A stretch of DNA of 64,000 nucleotides, taken from the NCBI GenBank assembly GCA_030770545.1, contig CM061096.1, positions 5,809,501 through 5,873,500 of the forward strand, in the 5' to 3' direction. The translations under genes were made by a program, and so were the position numbers. Below the pieces are notes generated by a model. It saw only the letters and a program-made list of their open reading frames with translations, had not been told where the DNA came from and made no database searches. This document shows, piece by piece, positions 47,910 through 58,526 of the stretch; position 1 is the stretch's first letter, and every line of letters begins with the position of its first letter. This stretch comes from Macropodus opercularis. Taxonomy: Eukaryota; Chordata; Actinopteri; Anabantiformes; Osphronemidae.

Positions 47910-50253
47910 CATGGGAAGGAAAGAACAAACCCAGTGCAACAGAGACATGTTTTTGATCTTCATGCCTACAATAAGACGGTACGGTCACATGTGTCACACC
48001 CATGTGACGGTTCAGCAGCCTTGTCCTTGCACACGGACGCCATAAATAGGTCGGCTTATCACCAACGGTGCCGTTATTGCTTACCTAAAAAGTGATAGGA
48101 GTCACGCCAACATGTAACCACGTAGCGTGACGGCGACATGCAGCCGCTGGTGTTAGCCAGGAGTCCCATTCATTGCAGCTTTCACACCGCTCTGTGTAGG
48201 TCGGCTCTACAGCACCTTCCCCGGCCCGTTAATTTTAGATTTCCTGTTAAGGGGGGCGTCCACATTTAAATGCTTCCTCTCCCCTGGAGTGTGTCGTACA
48301 GTAGATGAGGACACTACAGGTCAACGAGAGGACTGGTTTTTCCTGCTTTTAGCCCGTGACCATGCTTCTGTGCTAAGCAGCAAAGGTTGGCTGGCTATTT
48401 TCAGGGCGACGGATTGTCTTAGACTGGTTTTGGTTGCTTAGGAAGCATGTTGTCTGGCAGTGCTCACTAGATGAAGGGTGAGAGGCTACACTAGGTTACA
48501 TCTCAGCCTTTGGATGGATAACCCCCCCCCAAAAAAAATGATGAACTTATGAGGATCTATTTTCCTTATTTTATACATTATGTTTCAAACTGTTAGTCAA
48601 ACAACAAAAACAAACAAAAAATAAAACACCACCAGACGCTAAATATTCTAATTGGTCCGAACTGATAGTTGTGGATATGCAATTGTCATCTGAATTGAAA
48701 CCTTTTCAACCACACCCAGTTTTTGCTTGTGTGCAATGAAGTGTTATGTGTCTGAAACACGTCTGAGAAGGTTGTTGTAGTTGGTTCTGGTTGCGGCGTT
48801 TGCTTCCACAGTTTTTCTCCGGTTTATGAGGTGATAATTAGAAGCTTGAATAGTGCTGCCTAGTTTCTTAAAGGAGCCTTGTCAACAGAGACATTTAGTT
48901 TTTTTTTTTTCTGTACCCATCAGACAAATCTGCGGAGGAGTGGTCCACCCTGTCTTTGATGAGCAGCCCATCACTTCCCGCGGGTTGGACGGCGTCTCCG
49001 TGTGTTTGCACCGTGTAGACTGAACACAGACTCTTACTGTTTGTGCTGAATGTGACGGCTGGTTTCAAAAATCTCCACTGTTGCCAAAAGCAGTTTGCTT
49101 ATGTACGCTAAGGCTGAAGGTCAACAGCATTGACCGGGTGTCAAGCACAAAAAAAAAAAATCTGGGTCATCATGTACGCGCTGCCAGCAGATCAGCAGCT
49201 ACTGAAAATGCCGGCTCAGTCCAGTTCCCAGTGGATGTTCATTGGGTCTTTTAATATTGAGTGAGGAAGCGACAAACCATATTGGTGCCAATGTAGTAAA
49301 TCAAAAAATCTGTTCCATCTGCCTGCATCCTTGCAGCTGCCTTGCTCAACAGGCAGACGGACGTGAAGGCATGCAGCAGCTCAATGAAGAGCAGATCACC
49401 TCAAGGCAGTCCCCAGATTACATCGGCTGGTTTGGCGTCAGCTGATACGCGCTGCTGATACTTGCAGAGTTCAACTGAAAACCGTTTTGCAGCATGATTC
49501 GTCAGTTGTGCGCTTTTAAATGTTGTGAAAGAGCGCCACCCACTGGCGAGACAAGGAACATGTCATCTGATTGCTTTAGTTTTAGGTTTGTTTGTATACA
49601 TCTGTGAAAGCTGTGTGACTAGGCCATTTCTGACTTTAGAGATTAGTTCCTGACGATGTTCTTTGCTTTTACAGCGCTGCCGTCAGCCCGGGACACACCC
49701 AGCCCCATCGACCCAGAGTCAATTCAGGTGCCGGTGACCTACGAGCCTGACCCGGCAGACCTGGCACTGTCCAGCGTGCCCGGCCAGGAAATGTTCGACC
49801 CCAGGAAGCGCAAATTCTCTGCCGAGGAGCTGAAGCCGCAGCCTATGATCAAGAAAGCTCGCAAGGTCTTCATCCCCGAGGACCTGAAGGTGACCTGTCT
49901 GTCTGTCTGTTTGTTTGAGTGCTTCTTCTGATAGGGGTTAGAGCTGGTATTGCTAGGGAAGTAAGGTAATGTGGCTAAAATAATAATAATAACGAAAAGC
50001 GCTAAAACCAATGACGCGTGTCTACTCTGATTTCCAGGATGATAAGTACTGGGCCCGGCGCAGAAAGAACAACGTGGCAGCCAAGAGGTCACGGGACGCG
50101 CGGCGGCTGAAGGAGAACCAGATCGCCATCCGGGCCTCCTTCCTGGAGAAGGAGAACGCCGCTCTCCGCGTAGAGGTGGCAGATATGAGGAAGGAGCTGG
50201 GCCGCTGCAAGAACATTCTGGCAAAATACGAGGCGCGACACGGGCCCCTGTGA
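43269..50253 (+). CDS. hlf: Hepatic leukemia factor, PAR bZIP transcription factor
   Basis: Four coding exons: 43269-43383, 44216-44575, 49675-49889 and 50038-50253, all with GT-AG borders, joining in frame to 906 nt (301 aa; human HLF is 295 aa). HLF is a nuclear, circadian-output and tissue-specific activator which binds TTAYGTAA D-boxes as a dimer with TEF or DBP and has roles in liver, brain and blood stem cells. The N-terminus (MEKMARPLP, GVLKSLLENPLKLPFH) matches HLF rather than TEF or DBP. Exon 2 holds the activation region with SAFLGPTLWDKTLPYDGD and YMDLEEFLSENGIP. Exon 3 carries the proline- and acid-rich PAR region with DPADLALSSVPGQEMFDP and KPQPMIKKARKVFIPEDLK. Exon 4 is the bZIP: basic KYWARRRKNNVAAKRSRDAR (about 233-252), then the zipper ending KNILAKYEARHGPL. 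Basic-region NNVAAKRSR has Val where I recall Met in human. Exon 2 has an added Gln/Pro-rich stretch. The first ATG is in a weak context; Met4 is stronger. Confidence 0.95.
43384..44215 (+). other. hlf: hlf intron 1
   Basis: An 832-bp intron starting ACGATGAAG|GTACGG and ending TTTGCAG|GATTTGG. Just inside the donor lies an AAAC tetranucleotide array (43392-43418). A CTCF-like sequence, CCAACAGGGGGCGC, lies at 43830-43843. Confidence 0.9.
43392..43418. repeat. AAAC microsatellite at the start of hlf intron 1
   Basis: About six to seven AAAC units begin 9 bases after the exon 1 donor. Length variation here could in principle affect use of the donor, but there is no direct evidence. Confidence 0.9.
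45571..45599. repeat. CA microsatellite in hlf intron 2
   Basis: AC repeat interrupted once by CATACA. Confidence 0.9.
46660..46679. repeat. GT microsatellite in hlf intron 2
   Basis: About ten GT units following CACAAAGG. Confidence 0.9.
47875..47908. repeat. GT microsatellite in hlf intron 2
   Basis: About 17 uninterrupted GT units, the longest dinucleotide array in the window and therefore the best candidate for a polymorphic marker. Confidence 0.9.
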
Positions 50254-50348
50254 GACCCAAACACCCCCCCCCCACCCACCACCACCAAACCCTTTCCCAG
50301 CCGAACCCACTTCCCTAAAAGTTTGAAGGACTGTGTCTATTTTGGTGG

Positions 50349-50353
<5 letters not shown>

Positions 50354-50380
<27 letters not shown>
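50354..50380. repeat. 27-base poly-C tract in the hlf 3'UTR
   Basis: An uninterrupted run of 27 C about 100 bases after the stop codon. The RNA could be bound by poly-C-binding proteins; the complementary G27 could form a quadruplex. Its length may be inexact because of sequencing slippage. Confidence 0.95.
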
Positions 50381-50465
50381 ACCTCCTGCCCCGCTCTCCC
50401 ATATCACAACCTGTAGATTCTGGTATTATAACAGTCATTAGATCTCTCATAAGCTGCGTTCCTCC

Positions 50466-50492
50466 TTTTTTTTTTTTTTTTTTTTTTTTTTT
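50466..50492. repeat. 27-base poly-T tract in the hlf 3'UTR
   Basis: An uninterrupted run of 27 T, 85 bases after the poly-C tract. Read on the - strand it is a poly-A tail-like run, but no retrotransposed sequence is seen next to it. Confidence 0.95.
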
Positions 50493-51307
50493 CTTACACA
50501 CATCTGATCTAATATATATCCATATAAATAGATAAAACACATATTTACACGTGCATACTTCCCACTTTAATGAGCCAACCCACCAGCTGACACCCCACCA
50601 TCTCTCTACCTTCCACTTTTGAGAAACGATACCATGCTGATTGTTGTTCACTTTCATACCGATTTTATACGTGAGATCAGGACTGAAAAACATTGCAACC
50701 TGTTCCACCTTCTACTTCTGTGGTAAACGTGGCGTGTCGAAGAGCCTGCTCTCCTCAGATCTTGCTTTCCCTTTTCTTTTGGCTTTTAAGTGAGGTTCGT
50801 CTTTCTCTATCAGCTACGTCGTCGTCTTAATCGCTCCCCTGCTGAACTCGTGCTGTATTTAAGATGTCTGACCCTCCCGCTGTAGCTTCTGTGCGACACC
50901 TTGTTTTGACAGCACTTAAATTGATCCTTTTTTTTCCTGTGCAATCGTGGCAAAAGTTTGCCGTTTATGAACCGTTGTTCCGGTTTTTATTTATCACCCG
51001 GACACTGAGCAATAATTCCTGTCCACAGTTGGACTGGCACGACTACCTACATGTTCCTCACCCCTCCCTGGTCCCCCTCCGCTGGCAGTCGCTACTTAGC
51101 CTCCGCTCTTCTACCATTTAACCTCTGCACTAAAGCGTGTGTCACAATCTGATCCGGTGCAATGTTTCCGCTCGCTCCAGTTTTCTCCGCCTCATATTTA
51201 TCTACCGTTTATTTCTCAGATGGAAGATTGCTGTTTTCATGCATGTATATAATATATATTTCATATATATATTATATAGGTGTGTATTTTCTGTTGATAT
51301 AACTGTT

Positions 51308-51325
51308 ATTAGTATTAATACTAAT
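51308..51325. repeat. Perfect 18-bp palindrome in the hlf 3'UTR
   Basis: ATTAGTATTAATACTAAT equals its own reverse complement. It follows an AT-rich inverted repeat (12-bp arms at 51248-51259 and 51265-51276, loop of 5). Both could form weak RNA hairpins. Confidence 0.8.
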
Positions 51326-53794
51326 CCGTACATTGTTGTTAGCCTCCTATTTGTTTTCAGATTTAAGCATGTTTTATTTCACAGAATGAAAAGCTTTTTG
51401 CAAAACTCGATTTCTTGCAAAGTTGTTGATAATTATAATATTTTGTTATTCAGTTGAACTTAGCATGATAAATACGAGTGTTTTCATTTTAGGAATCATT
51501 ACAGGTGTCCGTAGTCCCTCTGTGTAGCTCTGTGTTTGCCTTCTTTTTTTAAGATGGCTGTATGAATGTAAAAGGTGTTGATAACAAAAAGTTGGATGGT
51601 GTTGTCCAATACTGTGGTTAACCCAATTGATTTGTTTACTACAGACCAAACAACTCACAACAGAGATGATATATTGGTTACAAGAGATATGTTTATATAA
51701 ACCTATTCTATAAGTTGTTCTTTTTTGTACAGTATTTTTCCTATACATTACTAAGCTATGTATTTTGAAGGCACAGCAGAGTCAGAATATTCTTAAAGAC
51801 TAAAGTATATAACTCAAAGACAAATGCAAATAGTGGTATTTTGATATTCTGTATTAGCTAGGACGTGGTAGTATTACAGAGATTTGTGGATATTCAGCAG
51901 CAGCCAAACCTTTCGGGCATTATTATTATTAATAATAACATTACTATTATTATTATTGTGACACTCCTGCTTATGTTGGTGCCACCGTTTTGCTCCCATG
52001 TCAGTCCCATTCAATTGAAAGCAAGCAGATGAAACAAAACGCAGTCCAGAAGAAAGAATGTATAGTTACGCCCTTTTCAAAATCAACCCGCTGCTCGTCA
52101 TTCAACCTTCTAACGACTCATCCAACAACTGGCTTGTGTTTTTTGTGGTGCATATTCTAACTTTCTGGGGCTTTTTCTAACTGCGCCGTTTGTGAGTCTC
52201 GTTTGTTTCTGGTCTGATTTGATGGGATAAAGTTACTATGAAGGAAGGGAAATCTATAGCTGGTTCCAGCTGGTTAGTTTTGCTGCTCTCTCTGTGTTCT
52301 TTCAGCTAATGCAGTTGTTGCCTCTCCCTGAACCTGAGTGATGGACACTGGGAAGCTTTTATTCATTAGTATTTTTAATGAAGGCTTACAGTGAAGTCCC
52401 CTGCACCTTTAGCTGTAGTGTCTACCTGCGTGCTGCAAAGCATTTTGCAATCAGTCAGACTATTACTGGAGAATATGTGTGATTTTAGTGGCCGACATGG
52501 CAATATATGATCGATGGAAGGAACGTTCAGAGCAGCCAGAAATGAAAGTAAATAACCTAAAACATACGTTCGCCATTTTTGGGGAATGAATTATTTCCGT
52601 TCTTGCTGAGAGAGTGTGATTGAACATATTTTCATATATGTGCACTGAAAACGCAGTTATTACCCAGTAGCTGTGCAAAAACCAAAACGTAAACACTGGT
52701 TTGTGGTTTTATGTTTAAGTACGCTTTAAAACCACAAGCTGTCTTTTTAACACTTAAAGCTAATTATAAACCTGCAACTGATGAACGAGTGAGTTCAGAC
52801 AGTGAAAGCTAGTCGTTTCTCTCTTTCTAGCGTTATGCTAAGCTAAGAGCTGAACCGATGCAATAAATGCTAACTGTAAAATGTCCGTGAATTTAAACGG
52901 GACTCTAATTTAAATTTGACATGCAATGTTTGATATTTTGTAGTGAAATATTTAGAATTTTCATATTGTCAACATGTGACAAATTGATTCAAGATTTGAT
53001 TTTAATAATAAATTAAATAATAAATCAATGGCAGCCCTTGATTTCACTTTGTTTAGCGTGTATTGCATCAATTCATGATAATATGTGGGAAAATCAATAA
53101 CCCTAAACAACAATCAAAAAACCTATTTGCCCGATAAAACAACAAATAGAGACTTCGATCTAATCTCAGTCCAGATTTGGCTGAACATTAACAATTTGAA
53201 TCTGGCTTTTTTGCAAAGAACAAAGTACTTTTTCACATTAGAGGGTGTCTCTCATTTTATATCCTATCACACACTTGAGTGCGAACAGGGATTTGTAGAG
53301 CGAAATGAAGACCACACCATCTGTAGAGCTTTTTTTTTTATCATTTATATTATACATACAGGAGAAAGCCAATAATAAATCCACATCCCGAAATTACCTC
53401 ACTGTCGAGTGATTTCACTACCTCACCCGGAAATGTCAACCATAATTCTGAGTCTATTCCAGTGCCTTGAATACACTGACTGTTCCCCAGTCTCTCAGCA
53501 ATGTAAAGTTTTCATAGCAGCACCACTCGGATAGGTTCAGATCTGCACTGAAGGGCTTCTTAGTGCATCAAAAATCTATATATTGTATACACTGACATCT
53601 CCTTCATTTCTGACTTTCTGGCATTGCAACGGACTTGTAACCATTGTATTCATGGCAACACCAACGGACTGTTTCAGAGTGTATAAAAATACAACCTAGA
53701 GTACTCGGTCTTGTTTGTCATGGAATGGATGCATAACACTTCTTTGTGCTGTTCAGCCCTGAGCCTCTCCGTCTCTCTGTAATTTGTAGCGTCT

Positions 53795-53800
53795 AATAAA
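53795..53800 (+). terminator. hlf: Polyadenylation signal of hlf
   Basis: AATAAA inside GTCTAATAAAAAAAGAAATT, about 3.5 kb after the stop codon. It faces the mmd polyadenylation signal on the other strand across about 120 bp. Confidence 0.55.
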
Positions 53801-53904
53801 AAAAGAAATTATTTTACGGCTTGTCATTTCCCTGCATAACTATTTAAATTCAACTGCAACTCACATGTAATAATGTTAGTATTGATCAAGGGTCGTTTTT
53901 TTTT

Positions 53905-55293
53905 ATACGCAGGCATTATTTTTTATTGACATGTTGGGCAGATGTTCAGTATAGTGGAGGACCGTTCGTGTTAAAGCAGCACCATTAACAGCCAATGAAA
54001 CAAACAAGAAGCAGTTTTAATCCCTGCAAAGGCCAGGATCACGTGATAAACAGTACAGAATATACAAACATTACAAAACAGAGTGGTTAAACAAACCGTT
54101 TCATCAAGAGACACCATTAAAAAAATATGCACTCATTTAGCTCCACACAGCACGAAGAGGAGAGCAACAGAAAGTCTTTCAAGTCAGGAGCCATTAAGCA
54201 AATTTACAAAACAATTCAAGAGGAGACAAAAACATCGACAAGAGGTTTTTTCACTGATAAGTCGGCAGACAGCGTTTGTGCTAATGGTGCAAATACCAAA
54301 CCGTAAGAGAGTCGGTGGAAAGGTAATACTGTGGTACAAAGGTTGTGCAAAAGCAAACACCACTGCACAGTTCACATTACAAATACAACGGGACAACCGT
54401 GTCATCACACTGCCTGAACTGATCCGCTCGCTATTTGGCTCATGAACTAAATCCCAACTCCACTGGCTTCACGCTCCCTGAAGTGCTGCAAATCACCTTC
54501 TTACAGATGCCAACCAGCAGGTGGCACTACAGCTTTACACATAACAAGCAAGACGAGAAAGAAAGTTTAAACAAGTAAAACAGCCCCTGGTAGCAACTAC
54601 CTTTTCCATCTAAAACACTTTTAGTTACAGAGTTCAAAAGTTGGCATCAAATGGTCTGTTCAGAAACTACTTTGATTAGTGCCTCCCTGATTTAAATGAA
54701 ATTTAACTCATATGAAACTATTTTACTTTGGCAAAAGGTCCTGTACAGCTGCTTGATTTCAAAAATGTTAACAGACCTTTGGCTCCTTTTGATAAATTAA
54801 CATTGGTTTAGGAGATGAACGTGTTAATATTTGCACAAAGCATTAAAACAAAGGGTTCAATTCTGGATTCAGTAGAGAAAACACAAATATCATATCCATC
54901 CTAGTGCTTACACCAAGCCTTGTACACTGATCAATTTTAAAACATTTGACTCCAGGTCTGACACTGAAATAACCCTAAATGTGGAATGTGAATCTCTTCA
55001 AGTGATACAACAAACTGCTATCGGATTTCTTAAATACTCACGTACGCGGCAAAGTTAATACTAAACGTGAAAAGTCAAAGTTTACTGTGAACGTTTTTCA
55101 CTGAAGATGTACAAAACCGCTTTTAGTACTGTTTGTTGGGGAGACGCTGTTCTCCACATTAGAAAACCGTAAACAACTCGTAGTCAGTACTGAATCGTAA
55201 ACATTGCGGCTGATGCTGCAGCTTCTGCGGGCAGGTGAGGGAGTCAGTGTGCAGGTGCTCGGCCCAGGAGCACACAGTCGAGCTGTGGCGTCA
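53905..55293 (-). other. mmd: mmd 3'UTR
   Basis: About 1.4 kb of AT-rich sequence follows the mmd stop. An open frame on the opposite strand (54083-54445, 120 codons, very basic) shows no recognisable domain and is probably a chance read. A perfect CTCF core match, CCAGCAGGTGGCAC, lies at 54514-54527. Confidence 0.5.
53922..53927 (-). terminator. mmd: Polyadenylation signal of mmd
   Basis: TTTATT on the + strand reads AATAAA on the - strand. It lies about 1.37 kb downstream of the mmd stop codon and is the last clear signal before the hlf 3' end. Confidence 0.45.
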
Positions 55294-58200
55294 TCACGAA
55301 TCGTGGAGAGCGTCAGCGCTCTGAGACTTGTAGAGGTATTTCCAGATGGCGTAGTAGTGTACGGCCGCAGCAAGCGCCACAAACACGTGCCAAATGGCGT
55401 GGGCGAAGGGGATGACGCCGTCACTCTTGAAGAAGAACACGCCGAGGCAGTAGATGAATCCACCCCACGCCAGCTCGTGCAGACCCTCAGTGTTGCTCTG
55501 TAAAATAAATAAAACAAGATTTGTTACACACAAAATGTACTTTTACCCGACGACTGATTGGACTGAAGGGCAGCTATGTCCACCATGACCACGTGAAGCC
55601 AGCAAAGATTAATTATTTAACTGAAAACTGGCAGCAGCTTTTTTTTTCCAGGAAGCAAAATTTTTATTTCTACAGCGAGACATCTGCACTTTGTCCCACA
55701 TTGGCAACTGCAGCTCAGACAACACACACAAAACACCTCCACCCTGCTGCTAAGCTGCTGGGAGGATTAAAGTGACGCATTGAGACAAATCAGGACAGAC
55801 AAAATGAATGCGACTAAATAAAATACCATTGATGTCACGACGGATGCTGGGAAAAAACCCATCGTCAAATAGAAGGCCAGCTCAACAAGTTTATACCTGT
55901 GAAAACAAATAAACAAAACATGTTCACTGACATGGTCAATGTGACGCAAATTCAAATTCCAGGCACACAAAATGCAAAGGGAAGGAGGAAGCTTTACTGC
56001 AACTAATAACCCATCTAAATTTTGGGCTTAGGGCTGACGGAGTTAGACTTTTATGATTAAGTTAAGGAAGTTGAAAAGATGGAAGGATAACAAGTTTGGC
56101 ATTCAACCTCCAGCTCCAGAGGTCACTGGGAGACATGAAGGTGTGCAAAGCCACATTCTTAAGAAACAAGGTTTGTTACACACAGCACAGCTGAGCGAGA
56201 AACAAAGGGAAAGTGAGGAGGAAGTAACGAGGTCAAATCACCTATTAACTGACTTATCAGTAGGGTTCATACGACCATCTGACTCTCTTCACATACAGAT
56301 GGCAAGACTGGTTATACCTCCTATTGTGTTTAAAAGATACACAACGGGTACTGACATTCAAGAAGGCGCATATGTATCTGCAGGTAATACAATCTAGTAA
56401 CACAGTTTCTTTTTAAAAGGTTTAAATAATTCCTTTCTAGAATCTGACCAACAGGTGTCCACTATTGTATGTTCTCTGCAATTACGTGTTCTATCATACG
56501 TTTACTTTTTTATTTATTTTAATACAAAAAAGAAACAATTTAGATAAAGTAAGAATAATAACAGATAGACTATCGATGACCACACACACTCCAACTGTAA
56601 CACAGACTCACTTCTCATGATAGTTGAAGACATAGATGGTTCCAGCAGCAGCCATGAACCACACAAACCAGCGCATATGTGCTGCTAGAGGGCCCAGTTC
56701 ACGTAGGTTCAACCTGAGTAGAGAGGAAAACTGAATTTATTTGACCTATAAGTATATAACAAGGCAACGTCAGTGTCAACTGTCCTCTAACACTCACCAA
56801 GGTGTGTAGGAGGCAGCGATGAAGAAATAGATGACCACTCTGTCACACATATGGAAACACTGTTCCACAGACCTGAATCAGACACACAGGCGAAGCAATC
56901 TGATGTCAAGACATGCAACCCAGCCGATTAGCAGAAAGCTAATTTGCATTAAAAGAGCACCAGCAAAGGACATGTACCCCTCAACAACACATTTACCACA
57001 GCAAAGATAATCCAGCGACCATACAAATATATTTAAAAGGATGATTACTGAACGACCTTAATTAGATACAAATATGACACTCGATTATTTTCAGTCTAAA
57101 CTGAACTGGGCAGTTTTCCAGGAACTGTCTGTGTTGAAAACTAAAAATCTAAATAAAAGGCTTGATTGAAGGGCCTGATATCTGAGACTGAAAATCCACT
57201 GTATAACACGAGTTCCTCTTCCTCGTTCCTTCTTAGGGTAGCAGCGTGCCTTGGGGGATAATAATTCACTGCTCGAAACATGAGACCAGCTGAACTTTCC
57301 AGTCCTGCATTTTGTATACACTATATACATTATGCAGGTGTAACTCAATGGCAGCTTGTTCTGACATCAGTGTAAGGTCTGTGTTAGCATGGTTTGTTAC
57401 TGCACTTTCCCCTCACCTCATGTGGCTCTTCTTCCAGGTTATGATATGAAACACAGTTGAGACCAGAAAAAGGGCACACAGGCCCATGCCGTACACCCAG
57501 GCTGTGATCCTCTCCCAGCGGTTGTCAGACAGGCGGTGCAGAAAAGCCATTCCCACAAAGGCTGGCACAATGAGGAGCTACACAAAAGAAGTGGTAGGAG
57601 AGGTGTGAGCTACACAACAGTCGGTTTCTAGATACTGTGGCTACGCTGTGAATGCTTGTGTTCGTCGCGTTGTCGTCGACTTAAAGAAGAAAATTACTCA
57701 CTGCATGGGTATAGCAGTTTGCAGCGTGCTCATAGCAGGTGGGCTGGTAGCGGCAGTTAGCAGTAGCCCGTCTGTTCATAAACCTAAAAGACAAAACGAA
57801 TCAACATTGGCATCGTGTCAATTCTCTCCAACAGGACCAGCGTTGCAGTCGTAATTCAAAGACTCACGCTGGCAGTATTCAGAACAAATAAACTATTAAC
57901 AGCAACTATAGTAGTGACGGTATAATTAACTGATTACACAGTTAGATAGCTTTGTTGTGGCAGCAATAGGATATCAATCACAACCACAACTAAGTAAGCA
58001 GGCTGAAGACTGAAAATGTAAATCAAAAGTGGGGAAAAACATGTAAAAACATTTGAAAGAGACTGGAATCACATTCTAAACACGTGTCTAATTATGTGTC
58101 TATAACTACGTCACAGCTTTTAGATCTAATGACTCTGTGATGTTTTATCTGCTGACTGCTACGTGATGTTATCTTGGTGAGACACGACAACTTGTTGGAA

Positions 58201-58526
58201 GAACGCTGATATAAAAAAACAGGCGTGATTACGTTGTGATGTAATCACCCGTGGGTGTCTTTGACAGATGATCCACAAGAAAGTGTTTCAGTTTAGCAGA
58301 ACTGTCCTTTTATATGTTCAGCCTACAAACGCACTGATATTTATTTACCACGAAATAAATCACAGGGAATCTGAGAAGCTGAATAACAACCCACCGCTGA
58401 CTAAGTTACTCTGCGTCTGACTTTTTATATTAAGGTTATGTGACAAACTGACGCTAATAACATCCATTATGTTTACGCGCAGATGATCGATGTAACCCAC
58501 CTGTGAAAGGCGCAGGCTCTCGTCAT
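55294..58526 (-). CDS. mmd: Monocyte to macrophage differentiation factor (PAQR11)
   Basis: Seven coding exons on the - strand, in gene order: 58526-58501, 57783-57702, 57577-57417, 56872-56798, 56713-56612, 55896-55827 and 55497-55294. All have GT-AG borders and join to 720 nt (239 aa; human MMD is 238 aa). MMD is a seven-span PAQR-family protein of Golgi and other endomembranes, linked to macrophage activation and Ras/ERK signalling; no enzyme activity is firmly established. Visible signatures are RYQPTCYEHAANCYTHA, the Ser-x3-His motif in STVFHI, CFHMCDRVVIYFFIAASY, LNLRELGPLAAHMRW and the His-x3-His motif in FAHAIWHVFVA, which together form the PAQR metal-site pattern. The end is YYAIWKYLYKSQ plus a short divergent tail. 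MMD is favoured over MMD2 by ANCRYQPTCYEHAANC and the exon layout. The first exon codes only nine residues (MTRACAFHR), chosen because donor, phase and length fit; its sequence does not resemble mammalian MMD, so this start is the least certain part. Confidence 0.88.
56053..56397 (+). other. Unexplained 114-codon open frame antisense in an mmd intron
   Basis: A lysine-rich frame lies opposite to mmd between its fifth and sixth coding exons. I recognise no domain, signal peptide or membrane segment, and see no promoter. It is probably a chance ORF. Confidence 0.15.
57784..58500 (-). other. mmd: mmd intron 1 of the coding region
   Basis: A 717-bp intron between the nine-residue first coding exon (donor CACAG|GTGGGT) and the second (acceptor TCTTTTAG|GTTTATG). 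It is AT-rich and nothing else is visible. Confidence 0.65.

Larger units (their letters stand above)
44576..49674 (+). other. hlf: hlf intron 2
   Basis: A 5.1-kb intron between ACAGCAG|GTAGGA and TTTTACAG|CGCTGCC. It contains three CA/GT microsatellites and a run of nine C near 48523. Open frames inside (for example 46891-47268, Ser/Leu/Pro-rich) look like low-complexity chance reads. A CTCF-like sequence on the - strand lies at 49533-49546, 130 bp before exon 3. An alternative first exon, known for related PAR bZIP genes, could lie here but none is evident. Confidence 0.85.
50254..53815 (+). other. hlf: hlf 3'UTR, about 3.5 kb
   Basis: A long AT-rich region follows the hlf stop, with no coding exon and an AATAAA at 53795-53800 near its end. 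It starts with a C-rich stretch that includes homopolymers of 27 C (50354-50380) and 27 T (50466-50492). Several AT hairpins and palindromes lie at 51248-51276, 51308-51325 and 51923-51938. Shorter transcripts using internal signals are possible. A long, regulated 3'UTR is also known for mammalian HLF. Confidence 0.6.
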
